This document shows positions 46,280-55,476 of a DNA stretch of 64,000 bases, one piece after another (the stretch's first letter is position 1; each line of letters begins with the position of its first letter). Both the position numbers and the translations under genes were made by a program. This stretch comes from Croceicoccus sp. YJ47. Its GTDB lineage: Bacteria; Pseudomonadota; Alphaproteobacteria; Sphingomonadales; Sphingomonadaceae. The notes under the pieces are model-generated. The model did no database searches and was not told the DNA's origin. It was given only the letters and a program-made list of their open reading frames with translations. The stretch is taken from assembly GCF_016745095.1 (NCBI RefSeq), contig NZ_CP067087.1:3274501-3338500 (forward strand), written 5' to 3'.

Positions 46280-48166
46280 ATGGCGAGCTTCCTTTCCATC
46301 GACAGCTGGACAGGGGACTTCCTCGCCGAGCGCGGGCTGGTGACGGCGCGCCAGCTCAATGAGGCGAGCGAGCTTGCCGCGCGCTGGGGCTCCAGCCTCG
46401 TCGATGTCATGCTGACGAAGAACTGGATCGCGGCGGATGATTATTATGCCGCGCTCGCCGACCGGTTCGGCGTGGCGCTCGTCGATCTCGAACGCGATCC
46501 CCCCGCGCCCGATCTTCTGAACGAGGGGGAAGTCGCCCATTACATGCGCGCGCTCGTCATTCCCTGGCGCGAGGACGGCGGCGTCACGACCATCGTGACC
46601 GCCCTGCCCGGCCCCGAGGTGATCCTCTACGCGCGGGCAGGCTGGGGCGAGAATGTCCGCATCGCCATCGCCTCGAAACAGCAGATACAGCATGCGGTGC
46701 AACAGGCCTTCTCGCAGCGTTTCAGCCATGCCGCGGTGTATGACCTTGCCGAACACGATCCCGTGATGTCGGCGCAGACGGTTTTCACCCCGGCACAGAT
46801 CGTGTGCGCCTGGCTCGGGATAAGTGCCGTCGCGGTAGGCCTCGCACTCGCGCCGGTGGCGACGTTGATCGCGGTCAACCTCGTGATGACGGTGTTCTAT
46901 CTGGGCAATTTCGTGTTCAAGAGCGTGCTTGTCTGGTCCGGCGGGCGGCGCCAACATGCGAGTGAGCGGCAGCTCGACGCCGCGGTCGCCATGCTGCGCG
47001 ACGAAGATCTGCCGGTTTATACCGTGCTCGTCCCCATGTTTCGCGAACCCGACGTGCTGCCGATCGTCGCCAATGCGCTGCGCGAGCTCGATTACCCGAC
47101 CAGCCGGCTCGACATCAAGATCGTGCTGGAGGAAGGCGACCAGGTCACGATCGACGCCGCGACCGCACTCGGTCTCGAAAGCATATTCGAGATCGTGCTC
47201 GTCCCTCCCTCGCAGCCGCAGACGAAGCCCAAGGCATGCAATTACGCGCTGAAATTCGCGCGGGGCGAATATCTCGTCATCTACGATGCAGAGGACAAGC
47301 CTGAGCCCGACCAGCTCAAGAAAGTCGTCGTCACGTTTCAGCGTTCGCCGGCCCACGTCGCCTGCGTGCAATGCCGGCTCAACTATTTCAACCGCGAGGA
47401 AAACTGGCTGACCCGGCTGTTCACGCTCGACTATTCCTTGTGGTTCGATCTGATGCTGCCGGGCCTGGAAAAGCTGAAGATCCCGATCCCGCTCGGCGGC
47501 ACGTCGAACCATTTCCGCATGGATGTGCTGCGCGAATTGCGGGCGTGGGATCCCTTCAACGTGACCGAGGATGCCGATCTCGGCATTCGCCTTACGCAGA
47601 AGGGTTACGAGGTCCGGCTCGCCGCCTCCACCACTTTCGAGGAGGCGAATGTCTCGCAATCCAACTGGATCCGGCAACGCTCCCGCTGGATCAAGGGGTA
47701 TATGCAGACGTTCCTGGTGCATACGCGCCGGCTACTGCATCTCTATCGCACCATCGGCACGCTGGGCATACTGGGCTTTGTATTCTTCATCGGCGGGACG
47801 ATGTTCTCGGGGCTGCTGAACCCCGTTTTCTGGGCGATATTCGCGGCTTGGCTGGTGACCGAGATCGGCGCCTTCGATGTGCTATTCCCTCCGGCGTTGC
47901 TGTATCTTTCGCTGTTCAACCTGCTGGCGGGCAATGGGTTGTTCGTGTTCATCATGATGCTTGCCCCGTTCCGGCGAAACTGGCTCTCGCTCGTGCCCTT
48001 CAGCCTGACGGTCATCTGGTACTGGGTGCTCATGTCCATCGCCGCGTGGAAGGGCGCCTGGCAGCTCGTGACCAAGCCGTTCTACTGGGAAAAGACCGAG
48101 CATGGCCTGTCGAAACACACCGCCGAGGAAGTGAACAAGGCGCGCGCAGGACAGCAGGCGGCATGA
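46280..48166 (+). CDS. processive GT2 glycosyltransferase with N-terminal MshEN/GspE-N-like domain
   Basis: The 628-residue protein starts at ATG 46280 (TTG 46274 would overlap the upstream stop). Residues about 12-145 form a GspE-N/MshEN-like domain ([52 protein letters not shown]). Two membrane helices (175-218) precede the GT-A core with DAED 336-339, TED 429-431 and QRSRW 466-470, the D-x-D, TED and Q-x-x-R-W set of processive BcsA-like synthases; three or four helices close it. MshEN domains can bind c-di-GMP, but the Arg-Leu-Gly contacts of the consensus are only partly kept. No PilZ domain is present. It overlaps the next gene by four bases. Confidence 0.88.
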   Translation: MASFLSIDSWTGDFLAERGLVTARQLNEASELAARWGSSLVDVMLTKNWIAADDYYAALADRFGVALVDLERDPPAPDLLNEGEVAHYMRALVIPWREDGGVTTIVTALPGPEVILYARAGWGENVRIAIASKQQIQHAVQQAFSQRFSHAAVYDLAEHDPVMSAQTVFTPAQIVCAWLGISAVAVGLALAPVATLIAVNLVMTVFYLGNFVFKSVLVWSGGRRQHASERQLDAAVAMLRDEDLPVYTVLVPMFREPDVLPIVANALRELDYPTSRLDIKIVLEEGDQVTIDAATALGLESIFEIVLVPPSQPQTKPKACNYALKFARGEYLVIYDAEDKPEPDQLKKVVVTFQRSPAHVACVQCRLNYFNREENWLTRLFTLDYSLWFDLMLPGLEKLKIPIPLGGTSNHFRMDVLRELRAWDPFNVTEDADLGIRLTQKGYEVRLAASTTFEEANVSQSNWIRQRSRWIKGYMQTFLVHTRRLLHLYRTIGTLGILGFVFFIGGTMFSGLLNPVFWAIFAAWLVTEIGAFDVLFPPALLYLSLFNLLAGNGLFVFIMMLAPFRRNWLSLVPFSLTVIWYWVLMSIAAWKGAWQLVTKPFYWEKTEHGLSKHTAEEVNKARAGQQAA

Positions 48167-49626
48167 GCGTGTCGCGTCTCGCCCTCCCCGCGGTCCTGTC
48201 GCTGCTTGTATGCCTGTTCGTCGCGGCGGTGTTCGCGTTTCACCTGCGCGGCTTTGTATCGACGAGCGATCTCGACCTTCATGGCCGCACCTTGCTCGGC
48301 CTTTCGGGATCGCTGTCCTTCGCCTCCATCGTGACGGCGTTTCCCCCCGTGCCCTACATTGCCGCGGTGATGTTCGGCTATGTCCTGCCCGATGCAGGGA
48401 CATCCGGGCTTTCTTTGTTGAGCGCGGGCCTTTCTGCGCTGCTAGCGCTGGCGTGGTATCGCGCCTTCACCATCAACGGCCTGTCCCGGTGGGAGGCCGC
48501 GGCGGCGAGCGGCGCGCTGCTGTTCAATCCGGTATTCCTGCGCGCGGCGGGCGAAGGGATCGGCTTCGTGATCCTTCACTGGGGCTTCTGGTTGACCGCG
48601 CTGGGCGCATTCGGCCTGCGGCGGGGGGAACGGGTCAATGATCTGATGCTGGTGTCGGTCGGGCTGTGCATCATGGCATTCGCGCATCCCTACGGGCTGA
48701 TCCTCGTCTTCGCGAGCCTGCCTTTCCTTGCGCTCATCATGCCGGCGGATCGGTTGAGCACGGCGCCCGTGGCACTTTATCTTATCCTGCTTTTCCCTGT
48801 CATCTTCGCCCTGCTTTCGTTTCTCTACGTCAACTGGGTCTTCGCGTTCGATCCCCTGTCCTTCGCGCACGCAATCAGCCGGGAGGCCGCCGGTCTGGGT
48901 GCCGATCCGTCGGGCCGCGCCATTGCCGCGCCATGGCAGGCCGTTGCCCTCGCCGCGGCCGGTCTTTTCGCGGTATGCCCCGCGGCGGTGTCGATGTTTT
49001 ACGCAGCGCGCGGGATGGCTCCGCTGCGCTATGCCGTGATGGCGCTTTTTCTTTCGCTGCTCGGCGCGATGGTCCTGGCCTTTGCTTTCGGCATGTTCCC
49101 CTCCCCCGCTATCGCGGCCAGCCTCGGCGTCACGGCGGCGGCATGCTGCGTCGCGCGCTGGCCGCTCAACCGTTTGCGCCGGGTGGAACTGCTGCTCCTG
49201 CTCGCAGGCGCGGTCGGCGGCGGGGTGCTGATCCTCGCGGATGGTTCGCCGGAGACGGAGCGGTGGAAAGCCGCCGCATTACAGCGCGCCGTTCCCGTCG
49301 CCGACCCGGAACTGGCCGCGCTTTCCCGCGTGCTTCGCGGCCGGTCGGAAATCCTCTTCGATGCGGAGGCGGCACCGGCTGTCATCGCCCTGCGCGGGGG
49401 TCCGGACGGAATATGGACGAGCGAGGACACGCCCTTCACGCTTGCCTCGCTGCGCGGGCGAACGGATGCCCGCATGCTGGTCGTGCGCGACCGGGGGTCG
49501 GTTTACGGGAGTGACCGGGTGGGCCGTATTTTCCCCGATCTTTATGACGACGGCCATCCCGGTTACGATCTCGTCTACGATGGCCTTCGATGGCGTGTTT
49601 ACGAAACAAGCGGCGAGGCAGGATAA
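48163..49626 (+). CDS. multi-pass membrane protein, GT-C/PMT-like, hypothetical
   Basis: A 487-residue protein starting [17 protein letters not shown]. About ten membrane helices span residues 5-365, with a first periplasmic loop containing acidic residues (STSDLDLHG), reminiscent of the catalytic loop of GT-C glycosyltransferases. A soluble domain of about 120 residues ends it. I recognise no named family. The ATGA overlap with the synthase gene and the TAATG overlap with the next gene show it is part of the operon. It could add side groups to the glycan or act as an accessory membrane subunit; both are inference. Confidence 0.65.
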   Translation: MSVSRLALPAVLSLLVCLFVAAVFAFHLRGFVSTSDLDLHGRTLLGLSGSLSFASIVTAFPPVPYIAAVMFGYVLPDAGTSGLSLLSAGLSALLALAWYRAFTINGLSRWEAAAASGALLFNPVFLRAAGEGIGFVILHWGFWLTALGAFGLRRGERVNDLMLVSVGLCIMAFAHPYGLILVFASLPFLALIMPADRLSTAPVALYLILLFPVIFALLSFLYVNWVFAFDPLSFAHAISREAAGLGADPSGRAIAAPWQAVALAAAGLFAVCPAAVSMFYAARGMAPLRYAVMALFLSLLGAMVLAFAFGMFPSPAIAASLGVTAAACCVARWPLNRLRRVELLLLLAGAVGGGVLILADGSPETERWKAAALQRAVPVADPELAALSRVLRGRSEILFDAEAAPAVIALRGGPDGIWTSEDTPFTLASLRGRTDARMLVVRDRGSVYGSDRVGRIFPDLYDDGHPGYDLVYDGLRWRVYETSGEAG

Positions 49627-50585
49627 TGGGCGCAGGTGAACAGACGAAAATCCTCGTGGTCGACGACGTGCCCGAAAGCGCGCTCATCACGAAGGCGATG
49701 CTGACCAAAGGTGGCTTTGACCATATCGATATCGCGCGCGGCGGACGCGATGCGTTGCGCATGTGTGGGATCGGCGACGATGGCGGTACGGCGGCCTTTG
49801 CCCATTCCTACGCGCTGGTCGTGCTCGACATCCGCATGCCCGATATCGACGGGCTGGAGGTCTGCGCGCGGATGCGATTGTCGCGCCATACGCGCCGTCT
49901 CCCCATACTGATGCTGACCGCGACGAACGATGCCGAAACGTTGAATCAGGCGTTCATGGCAGGCGCGGACGATTTCCTGACCAAGCCGATCAACGATGTC
50001 CGTCTGCTGGCCCGCATACGCACGCTCTTGCGGATGCAGCGCGAGCGTGAGCGGCGCGCCCTGCGCGAAGAAGAGCTGCAATTGCAGAACGCCGCGCTCA
50101 AGCAGGGACAGATCAGTTTCAGCCTCATCGACCCCGACACCGACCTCCTGCGCGAAAGGGCGTTCGATCTCGTCGTGTCCGATTGCCGCCGGCGCGACCG
50201 GCCCGCCGCGATCGCTCTCGTGCGGATCGTCGATTTTCCCGGCTTCGTCGAATTGCATGGGCAGGACAGCGCAGAGGCGATGGTGCGCGACGTTGCCGGC
50301 ATGCTGCGGACGATCCCGGCGCCGGTGGGCGTGATGCTCACCGCCTATGGCCCCGGCATGTTCATGGGAATCGAACCGGGAGCGTCGTCGCCCCGCGCGC
50401 TGGACCATTGGGGGGAGCAGGCCGCGCGCGCGATCGCGGAGCGGCGCATCCATCACGGCAATTCGATACAGTCGGGGCATGTCGCCCTGATGATCCGGAC
50501 GGCCTGGGCGAAACCGGGCGATCTCGGCCCGGCCGCCGATCGCATCATTCACGAAACCAAGACCATGCTAGTGGAGCGCCAATGA
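49626..50585 (+). CDS. response regulator with degenerate GGDEF output domain
   Basis: The 319-residue protein has an intact receiver (VVDDVPES, phospho-Asp68 in VVLDIRMPDIDG, Lys120 in FLTKPIND) and a coiled linker (135-160, RMQRERERRALREEELQLQN). A C-terminal domain then follows GGDEF topology: DPDTDLLRERAFDLVVSDCRRRDRPAAIA, given here by its ends DPDTDLLRERAF and RRRDRPAAIALVRIVDF. The active-site loop reads AYGPGMFMG (GPGMF, 242-246) in place of R-Y-G-G-D-E-F, so cyclase activity is not expected. It may bind nucleotide or protein instead. It lies inside the synthase operon, a likely phosphorylation-controlled switch for it. Confidence 0.8.
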   Translation: MGAGEQTKILVVDDVPESALITKAMLTKGGFDHIDIARGGRDALRMCGIGDDGGTAAFAHSYALVVLDIRMPDIDGLEVCARMRLSRHTRRLPILMLTATNDAETLNQAFMAGADDFLTKPINDVRLLARIRTLLRMQRERERRALREEELQLQNAALKQGQISFSLIDPDTDLLRERAFDLVVSDCRRRDRPAAIALVRIVDFPGFVELHGQDSAEAMVRDVAGMLRTIPAPVGVMLTAYGPGMFMGIEPGASSPRALDHWGEQAARAIAERRIHHGNSIQSGHVALMIRTAWAKPGDLGPAADRIIHETKTMLVERQ

Positions 50586-51388
50586 CCCCCCGTACCTGCA
50601 TTATCGGGCTGGCTTGCGCCGCCCTGTTCCCTGCCCTGCCTGCCTGTGCGCAGGATGGCGGGGTCGACGCGGCGCCGCCCCCGCCGAGCGATGGGCAGAT
50701 CATCGCCACGTTCTACTATTCCAACAGCACACGCGGCTTCGGCCCGGACGGCGACACGATCGACATCCCCGATTACGAGAAGATGGAGCTTTTCCTGCTC
50801 GCCGAATATCGCGTCACGCCGGACCTCACGCTGGTGGTGAAGCCGAGCTTTCGCAACATCTCGGTCGAGGGCGAGGACGACGACAGCGGGCTTGGCTACA
50901 CCGATCTGGGTGCGCGTTACCGGTTGATTGGCGACGACGGTGCCTGGCTCGCGGCTAAAGGGGCGGTGCGCATTCCCGGCTTCACGCGCGACGACCGGCT
51001 CGCGCAGGTGGGCAACACCGGCACCGAATATGATCTTCGCCTGCGGGGCTTTCACAATATCGCGGCGGGTGCGCATGGCGCGTTCGTCGATGCACAGGCG
51101 AGCTACCGCCTGCGCGACGGCGACCCGCCGAACGAATTTCACGGCGATGTCACACTGGGCTACCGGCCTAGCGCGGACCTGCTCATCATGGCGCAAAGCT
51201 TCAACACGATCAGCGATGGCGCAGGCCGCGGCATTTTCGACGAATATCGCTATTATAACGTGCAACTGGGCGCGGTGCAGCAGGTGTCGCCGGCGGTCGC
51301 GCTCCAGGCCGGTTTGATGGGCACGATTGGCGGCACGAACGCCCTGCGCGAACGTGGTTTCTTCACAGGGGTATGGTTCGCGTTCTAG
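50582..51388 (+). CDS. putative outer-membrane beta-barrel protein of the exopolysaccharide operon
   Basis: A 268-residue protein with a signal peptide (about 1-23, cleavage near ACAQD), a short Pro-rich start and alternating amphipathic strands (TLVVKPSFRNISVEG, YTDLGARYRLIGDDGAWLA, GAFVDAQASYRLRDGD). The C-terminus ends in Phe (GVWFAF), the BAM signal of outer-membrane barrels. It starts in an ATGA overlap with the regulator gene and is the last gene of the operon. An export or secretion-pore role for the glycan is inferred from position. No named family is recognised. Confidence 0.65.
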   Translation: MTPRTCIIGLACAALFPALPACAQDGGVDAAPPPPSDGQIIATFYYSNSTRGFGPDGDTIDIPDYEKMELFLLAEYRVTPDLTLVVKPSFRNISVEGEDDDSGLGYTDLGARYRLIGDDGAWLAAKGAVRIPGFTRDDRLAQVGNTGTEYDLRLRGFHNIAAGAHGAFVDAQASYRLRDGDPPNEFHGDVTLGYRPSADLLIMAQSFNTISDGAGRGIFDEYRYYNVQLGAVQQVSPAVALQAGLMGTIGGTNALRERGFFTGVWFAF

Positions 51389-52410
51389 CGTCCGTGGCGG
51401 AGCAGCCGGGCCGCCGGCTTGTTCTGAATGGTGAAATCGGTGTCGGCTTGCCCGCCCCCGTCGGGATCGCTCAACCAGCGCCAGATCAGCGCCGTGTCGA
51501 TCCCGAAGGCACGCGCCTCGTCCAGCCAGATGGACAGCACGTCGCGCTGCACGGCGAGATTCGGCGTTCCGGCGCGCTCCTCCGCGCTTTCCCACGGGCG
51601 CAACGTCGCACCACCGACAGACCGCAGGCCGATCTCGCCCAGCCATGCCGGTTTCGCATGACGCTCGCCCAACGCGCGCAGCACACTCAATTCCGCACGC
51701 ATCGCCCCCCGCCATGCCGCGCGATCCGAACCCGGTCCCAGAACGGGGTATGACGTCATGGCGATCAAATCGAGCCGGTCCCAGAATGCGACCGCTTCCG
51801 CCCCCGCGGCATTATGCGCCACATAGGTCAGCCGCCCCGGAAACACATCGCGCAGCCGTTCGATGATGCCGCGCCATTCGGGCCGCCGCGTCGTATGGCG
51901 CAGCTCCGTCCCGATGCAGAGGGTCGAGGCTCCCGCCTGCGCCGCCGCCGCGGCATGGAGGCGCAAGGCATCTTCATAGGCCGCGAACCATGCGGTCCAG
52001 TCTTCCTCGCGAGCGAAGGAAATCGCCCCAGCCCACCGTTCCGGCACCCAGACATGCGGCTTCACCACGACATCGAGTCCGCATTCGCGCGCCTGCGCAA
52101 TTCCGCGTCGCAAGCCATCGGGGGACAGCGCGCTTCCCGGCACGAGCTGCGGATCGTTCTCCCCCGGCTGCCAGAAGAAGGGGATGAGCGCGACCACCGA
52201 CGCGCCCGCCTCGGCAAGCTGGCGAAAGCTGCCGAGCGCGGCCGCGCTGCCGAAGGGGGCGGCGGCATCCTCGACGAGGTTTACACCGACCCGCATGCCT
52301 CTGCTACGTCCCACGACGGAAAGCGCCGAGAGGCACGGCGCCGCACACGCCGCCTGCACAAAGCCGCGCCGCCCGATCATCCCTGCCCGCAATGCGCCTG
52401 CTGGTGTCAT
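51385..52410 (-). CDS. GH113-like TIM-barrel glycoside hydrolase
   Basis: Start taken at ATG 52410; ATG 52380 (MIGRRGFVQAAC) is also possible, and either gives a Tat-like signal with Arg-Arg. The 341-residue protein shows a (beta/alpha)8 glycosidase pattern with probable acid/base Glu169 (CIGTELRH), nucleophile Glu259 (AWLGEIGLRS), VKPHVWVPERW and LIWRWLSDP. This pattern fits GH113 (beta-mannanases) and related families. It is convergent with the synthase operon, with a four-base stop overlap (CTAG). By analogy with BcsZ it may trim or release the polymer in the periplasm. Specificity is not proven. Confidence 0.7.
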   Translation of the reverse strand: MTPAGALRAGMIGRRGFVQAACAAPCLSALSVVGRSRGMRVGVNLVEDAAAPFGSAAALGSFRQLAEAGASVVALIPFFWQPGENDPQLVPGSALSPDGLRRGIAQARECGLDVVVKPHVWVPERWAGAISFAREEDWTAWFAAYEDALRLHAAAAAQAGASTLCIGTELRHTTRRPEWRGIIERLRDVFPGRLTYVAHNAAGAEAVAFWDRLDLIAMTSYPVLGPGSDRAAWRGAMRAELSVLRALGERHAKPAWLGEIGLRSVGGATLRPWESAEERAGTPNLAVQRDVLSIWLDEARAFGIDTALIWRWLSDPDGGGQADTDFTIQNKPAARLLRHGR

Positions 52411-52488
52411 ATCCCGCCCGATCCATCCCCTGTCACGATCATGGATAGGCCACACGCGCGATGATGGCGATAGCCAGCCGCCGATGGC

Positions 52489-53436
52489 TCAAAAACTGTA
52501 GCGCGCCCCGATCCGGCCGATGAATTCATTGTCGTCCAGACCGTTCGCGACATCGTCATTGAGCATCCAGACATCGACCCCGCCATTGAAAGACAGCGCG
52601 GGCACCGCCTCGATCGGGCTGATCGCGAGAGTTACACCGGTGCGGAAAAAACCGAAGTCGGGATTGCCGCCATCCACGCCCCTGTAGAAACTGTCCGACA
52701 ATCCGATCATCAACGGCACCGACACCGTGACCGGCGTTTCCGTGCCCACGGTAAAGCTCGGCGTGAGCGATGGCTGCACGTAAAGGGCGTCGTCGCGCAG
52801 CGGCTGCCCCTCTTCCTGCACCATACGCAAGGACGGCGAGAGGGTGAAATTGTCGAGCGGGACCCGCCCTTCCCAGAATTGCGTGTCGTCGAAACGCAGG
52901 ATCATCTCGAAATCGTCGTAATCGGTAAAGGAATCGGCCGGCGAAATATAGCGATACCACGCGAGCGACACGGTAAACCGCTCCCGGAATGTGAGGGCGA
53001 CGCCGGTATAGATGTCCGCTTCGTACCATCCCGGCACCGGGCCGTCGTTCGCCTGGCCCAGGCCGGGGCCGCCGCTCTGAATGCTGTTCCAGGTGCCGAC
53101 GAAGGCCGTCACCCCGGTGAGCGCCCCGCCCTCCAGTTCCGGCAAAGCAATCCGCGCCGACGCGAAGGGTTGCAGGCTCGGCTCCTCCGAAAATGCCACG
53201 CCGCGCGAGATATACTTGCCGACCGCGGTCGCCCCGACGGACCAGGTCACGCGATCCGGGTCCGGCGTCCGTGCCTTCGCGGCGCCGGGCGGCACCGCTT
53301 CGGGCGGACGTTCGTCGCCATCGGGAGCCTCGATATCCTGCGCAAACGCGGGAGAACCGGCCGCGGCCGCAGCGATCAGGGCAGCGCCCATGGGAAAAGT
53401 ACGAAGATTCGCGGGGAAATTGAAATGTCGCAGCAT
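52489..53436 (-). CDS. outer-membrane porin-like protein (TorF/Gcw_chp type)
   Basis: A 315-residue protein with a signal peptide (cleavage near AFAQD, residue 33), a Pro/Asp-rich linker and a barrel domain with the Gcw_chp-like opening TAVGKYISRGVAFSEEPSLQ. Many aromatic-flanked strands follow, and it ends in Phe (GRIGARYSF). Such barrels are common in sphingomonads, with unknown cargo. ATG 53391 is an alternative start. It lies upstream of the GH113-like gene on the same strand (78-base gap to the start used here), so the two may be co-transcribed and belong to the glycan system. Confidence 0.7.
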   Translation of the reverse strand: MLRHFNFPANLRTFPMGAALIAAAAAGSPAFAQDIEAPDGDERPPEAVPPGAAKARTPDPDRVTWSVGATAVGKYISRGVAFSEEPSLQPFASARIALPELEGGALTGVTAFVGTWNSIQSGGPGLGQANDGPVPGWYEADIYTGVALTFRERFTVSLAWYRYISPADSFTDYDDFEMILRFDDTQFWEGRVPLDNFTLSPSLRMVQEEGQPLRDDALYVQPSLTPSFTVGTETPVTVSVPLMIGLSDSFYRGVDGGNPDFGFFRTGVTLAISPIEAVPALSFNGGVDVWMLNDDVANGLDDNEFIGRIGARYSF

Positions 53437-53576
53437 GGCTTTTCTATAATGGAGCAGGGCGTCCGCCGTTCCGTTCCGGCGGTCGCGCTGGCCAGCGTGC
53501 GTGGGATGGGCGCGCTTCGGCTTGCCGCGCCTTGATCGCTCTTTAGCAATTGCGCAAGAGCGGCTAGCGTCGGGCG

Positions 53577-54110
53577 ATGACCGACAATGCCGATCTTCTC
53601 GCCCTCGTCCGCGAAATCGCCGACCATCCCAAACCGGGCATCGCCTTTCGCGACATCAGCACGCTGCTGCTCGACGGCGCGGCGTTTCGCACCACGATCG
53701 ACCGTATGGCGGAGCTTTTGAACGGCACGCAGCCGTGCATGCTGGCCGGGATCGAGGCGCGCGGTTTCATATTTGCCTCCGCCCTCGCCTATCGCATGGG
53801 GTGGGGCATGATCATGCTTCGCAAGCCGGGCAAGCTGCCGGGTACGCGCCTGTCGATCGAATACGAGCTGGAATACGGGAGCGATACGCTCGAAATGCAC
53901 GACGATGCATGCGTTCCCGACACGCCCGTAGTGCTGGTCGACGATTTGCTGGCCACCGGGGGAACCGCGCTGGCGGCGGCGCGCCTGCTCCGCGATGCCG
54001 GTGCACGAGTCGAACAGGCGCTCTTCGCGATCGATCTCGTCGACCTTGGCGGCGGGGACCGTTTGCGCGAAGAAAATATTGCGGTGCGCTCGCTCATAAA
54101 TATCGGTTAA
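53577..54110 (+). CDS. apt: adenine phosphoribosyltransferase
   Basis: The 177-residue enzyme begins MTDNADLLALVREIADHPKPG and has FRDISTLLLDG, the substrate region IEARGFIFASALAYRMG, and the PRPP-binding motif VVLVDDLLATGGTALAA near residue 120. It makes AMP from adenine and PRPP for purine salvage. It is a single-gene unit. A short GTCCC/GGGAC hairpin (54132-54146) after the stop could be a weak terminator. Confidence 0.96.
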   Translation: MTDNADLLALVREIADHPKPGIAFRDISTLLLDGAAFRTTIDRMAELLNGTQPCMLAGIEARGFIFASALAYRMGWGMIMLRKPGKLPGTRLSIEYELEYGSDTLEMHDDACVPDTPVVLVDDLLATGGTALAAARLLRDAGARVEQALFAIDLVDLGGGDRLREENIAVRSLINIG

Positions 54111-54466
54111 CGACCGGTTTTCGCACCCACTGTCCCAAAAAGGGACTTCGCCCTGCTGCAACAGCGTTTGACATCACCCCTCCGATTTGAGGATGTTAAG
54201 ACATTACCTGAGCAGAGCATGATGCGCGATGTCGCTTTTGGCGAAATTCCGCGACACGGATGCAAAGCGGGCAGGTTGTCGACCATATTCAACGATTGTC
54301 GGGGGGCACTCTTGAAACACCATTCTAGAAAACGCGCAATGCGTCGGTTTCGGCGCAAGCATTCGGAACTTTTTATCTTTCTGATTTCAGCCGTTGTATT
54401 CGCGGCCTGCTATTACGTTATTCTGAATTAAGCGTTGCCGCCGCGACGGCATTCCCGCCAACGCGT
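54111..54466. other. 356-base region between apt and purU
   Basis: This stretch has lower GC than its surroundings. It contains the small hairpin GTCCCAAAAAGGGAC (54132-54146) and one possible tiny gene at 54339-54431. I see no tRNA, sRNA-like terminator or long repeat in the rest. Confidence 0.5.
54339..54431 (+). CDS. possible 30-residue single-pass membrane microprotein
   Basis: An ATG at 54339 opens MRRFRRKHSELFIFLISAVV followed by FAACYYVILN and a stop at 54431. The pattern is a basic N-terminus plus one membrane helix, typical of small membrane proteins. There is no strong ribosome-binding site. The frame is open further upstream to 54168, but that sequence looks non-coding. Weakly supported. 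Confidence 0.3.
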   Translation: MRRFRRKHSELFIFLISAVVFAACYYVILN

Positions 54467-55339
54467 CTAGAAGACCACGGTCCTGAAGCCATTGAGGAAG
54501 ACACGATCCTCAAGATGCGCGCGGACCGCGCGGGCGAGCACGCGCCGTTCGACATCGCGCCCCTTGGCGACCAGCATGTCGGGCGTATCGGAATGGGTGA
54601 CGGCTTCGACATCCTGGTGAATGATCGGGCCTTCGTCGAGATCGGCGGTCACGTAATGGGCCGTCGCGCCGATCATCTTCACGCCGCGATCATGCGCCTG
54701 ATGATAGGGTTTCGCACCCTTGAATCCCGGCAGGAAACTGTGATGGATATTGATGCACCGGCCCGATAGAAACCGCGCGAAATCGTCCGAAAGGATCTGC
54801 ATGTAACGCGCCAGCACCACCAGTTCGGCGCCCGTATCCGCAATCACCTGCTTGACCTGCGCTTCCTGCCGCGGCTTGGTCTCTGCGGTGATCGGGAAAT
54901 GATAATACGGAATATCGCCGATCAGCGACAGGGTCAGCGCGTTGCGCGGATGGTTGGACACGATGGCGACCACATCCATCGACAGTTCGCCAATCCTGTG
55001 CCGATAGAGGAGATCGGCCAGGCAATGGTCGAATTTCGACACCATCAGCACGACCTTGCGCCGGACCGCCGTATCGCGAAGCGTCCAGCGCGCCGCCATC
55101 GATTGGGCTGGCTCCGCGAAATCGTCCCGGTAGGTGTCCAGCGTCGCGGCGCCGGGATCGAATTGAACCCGCATGAAGAATTGCCCGGTCGCGGCATCGT
55201 TGTAATGCTGCGCCTCGGTGATGTTCCCCCCCTTTTCGGCGAGGAAACCGGCAACCTTCGCGACAAGACCGGCACGATCGTTACAGGTCAGGTTCAGAAC
55301 AAATCTTGGTGCCAATGCGTGTCTCCCGCTCCACCCCAT
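54467..55339 (-). CDS. purU: formyltetrahydrofolate deformylase
   Basis: Start at ATG 55339 (TTG 55345 is two codons upstream). The 290-residue protein has an N-terminal ACT domain ([20 protein letters not shown]) and a C-terminal formyltransferase-fold domain. The latter carries the catalytic region [17 protein letters not shown] (His) and [13 protein letters not shown] (Asp), plus VAIVSNHP. PurU hydrolyses 10-formyl-THF to formate and THF, balancing one-carbon pools. The three catalytic residues Asn, His and Asp appear intact. It is monocistronic. Confidence 0.95.
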   Translation of the reverse strand: MGWSGRHALAPRFVLNLTCNDRAGLVAKVAGFLAEKGGNITEAQHYNDAATGQFFMRVQFDPGAATLDTYRDDFAEPAQSMAARWTLRDTAVRRKVVLMVSKFDHCLADLLYRHRIGELSMDVVAIVSNHPRNALTLSLIGDIPYYHFPITAETKPRQEAQVKQVIADTGAELVVLARYMQILSDDFARFLSGRCINIHHSFLPGFKGAKPYHQAHDRGVKMIGATAHYVTADLDEGPIIHQDVEAVTHSDTPDMLVAKGRDVERRVLARAVRAHLEDRVFLNGFRTVVF

Positions 55340-55476
55340 ACGCAAGGGACGCGATGCCCCGGTGACGCGCTATAGGCGAAAATCCGTGCGGGCGAAGGCA
55401 AAACCGCAAGCGCGCCGGCGCGAACGAAGGCGCACGCCTGCCGTGTTCGGCAAACGCGCGCCGTCATTCCCGGTGG

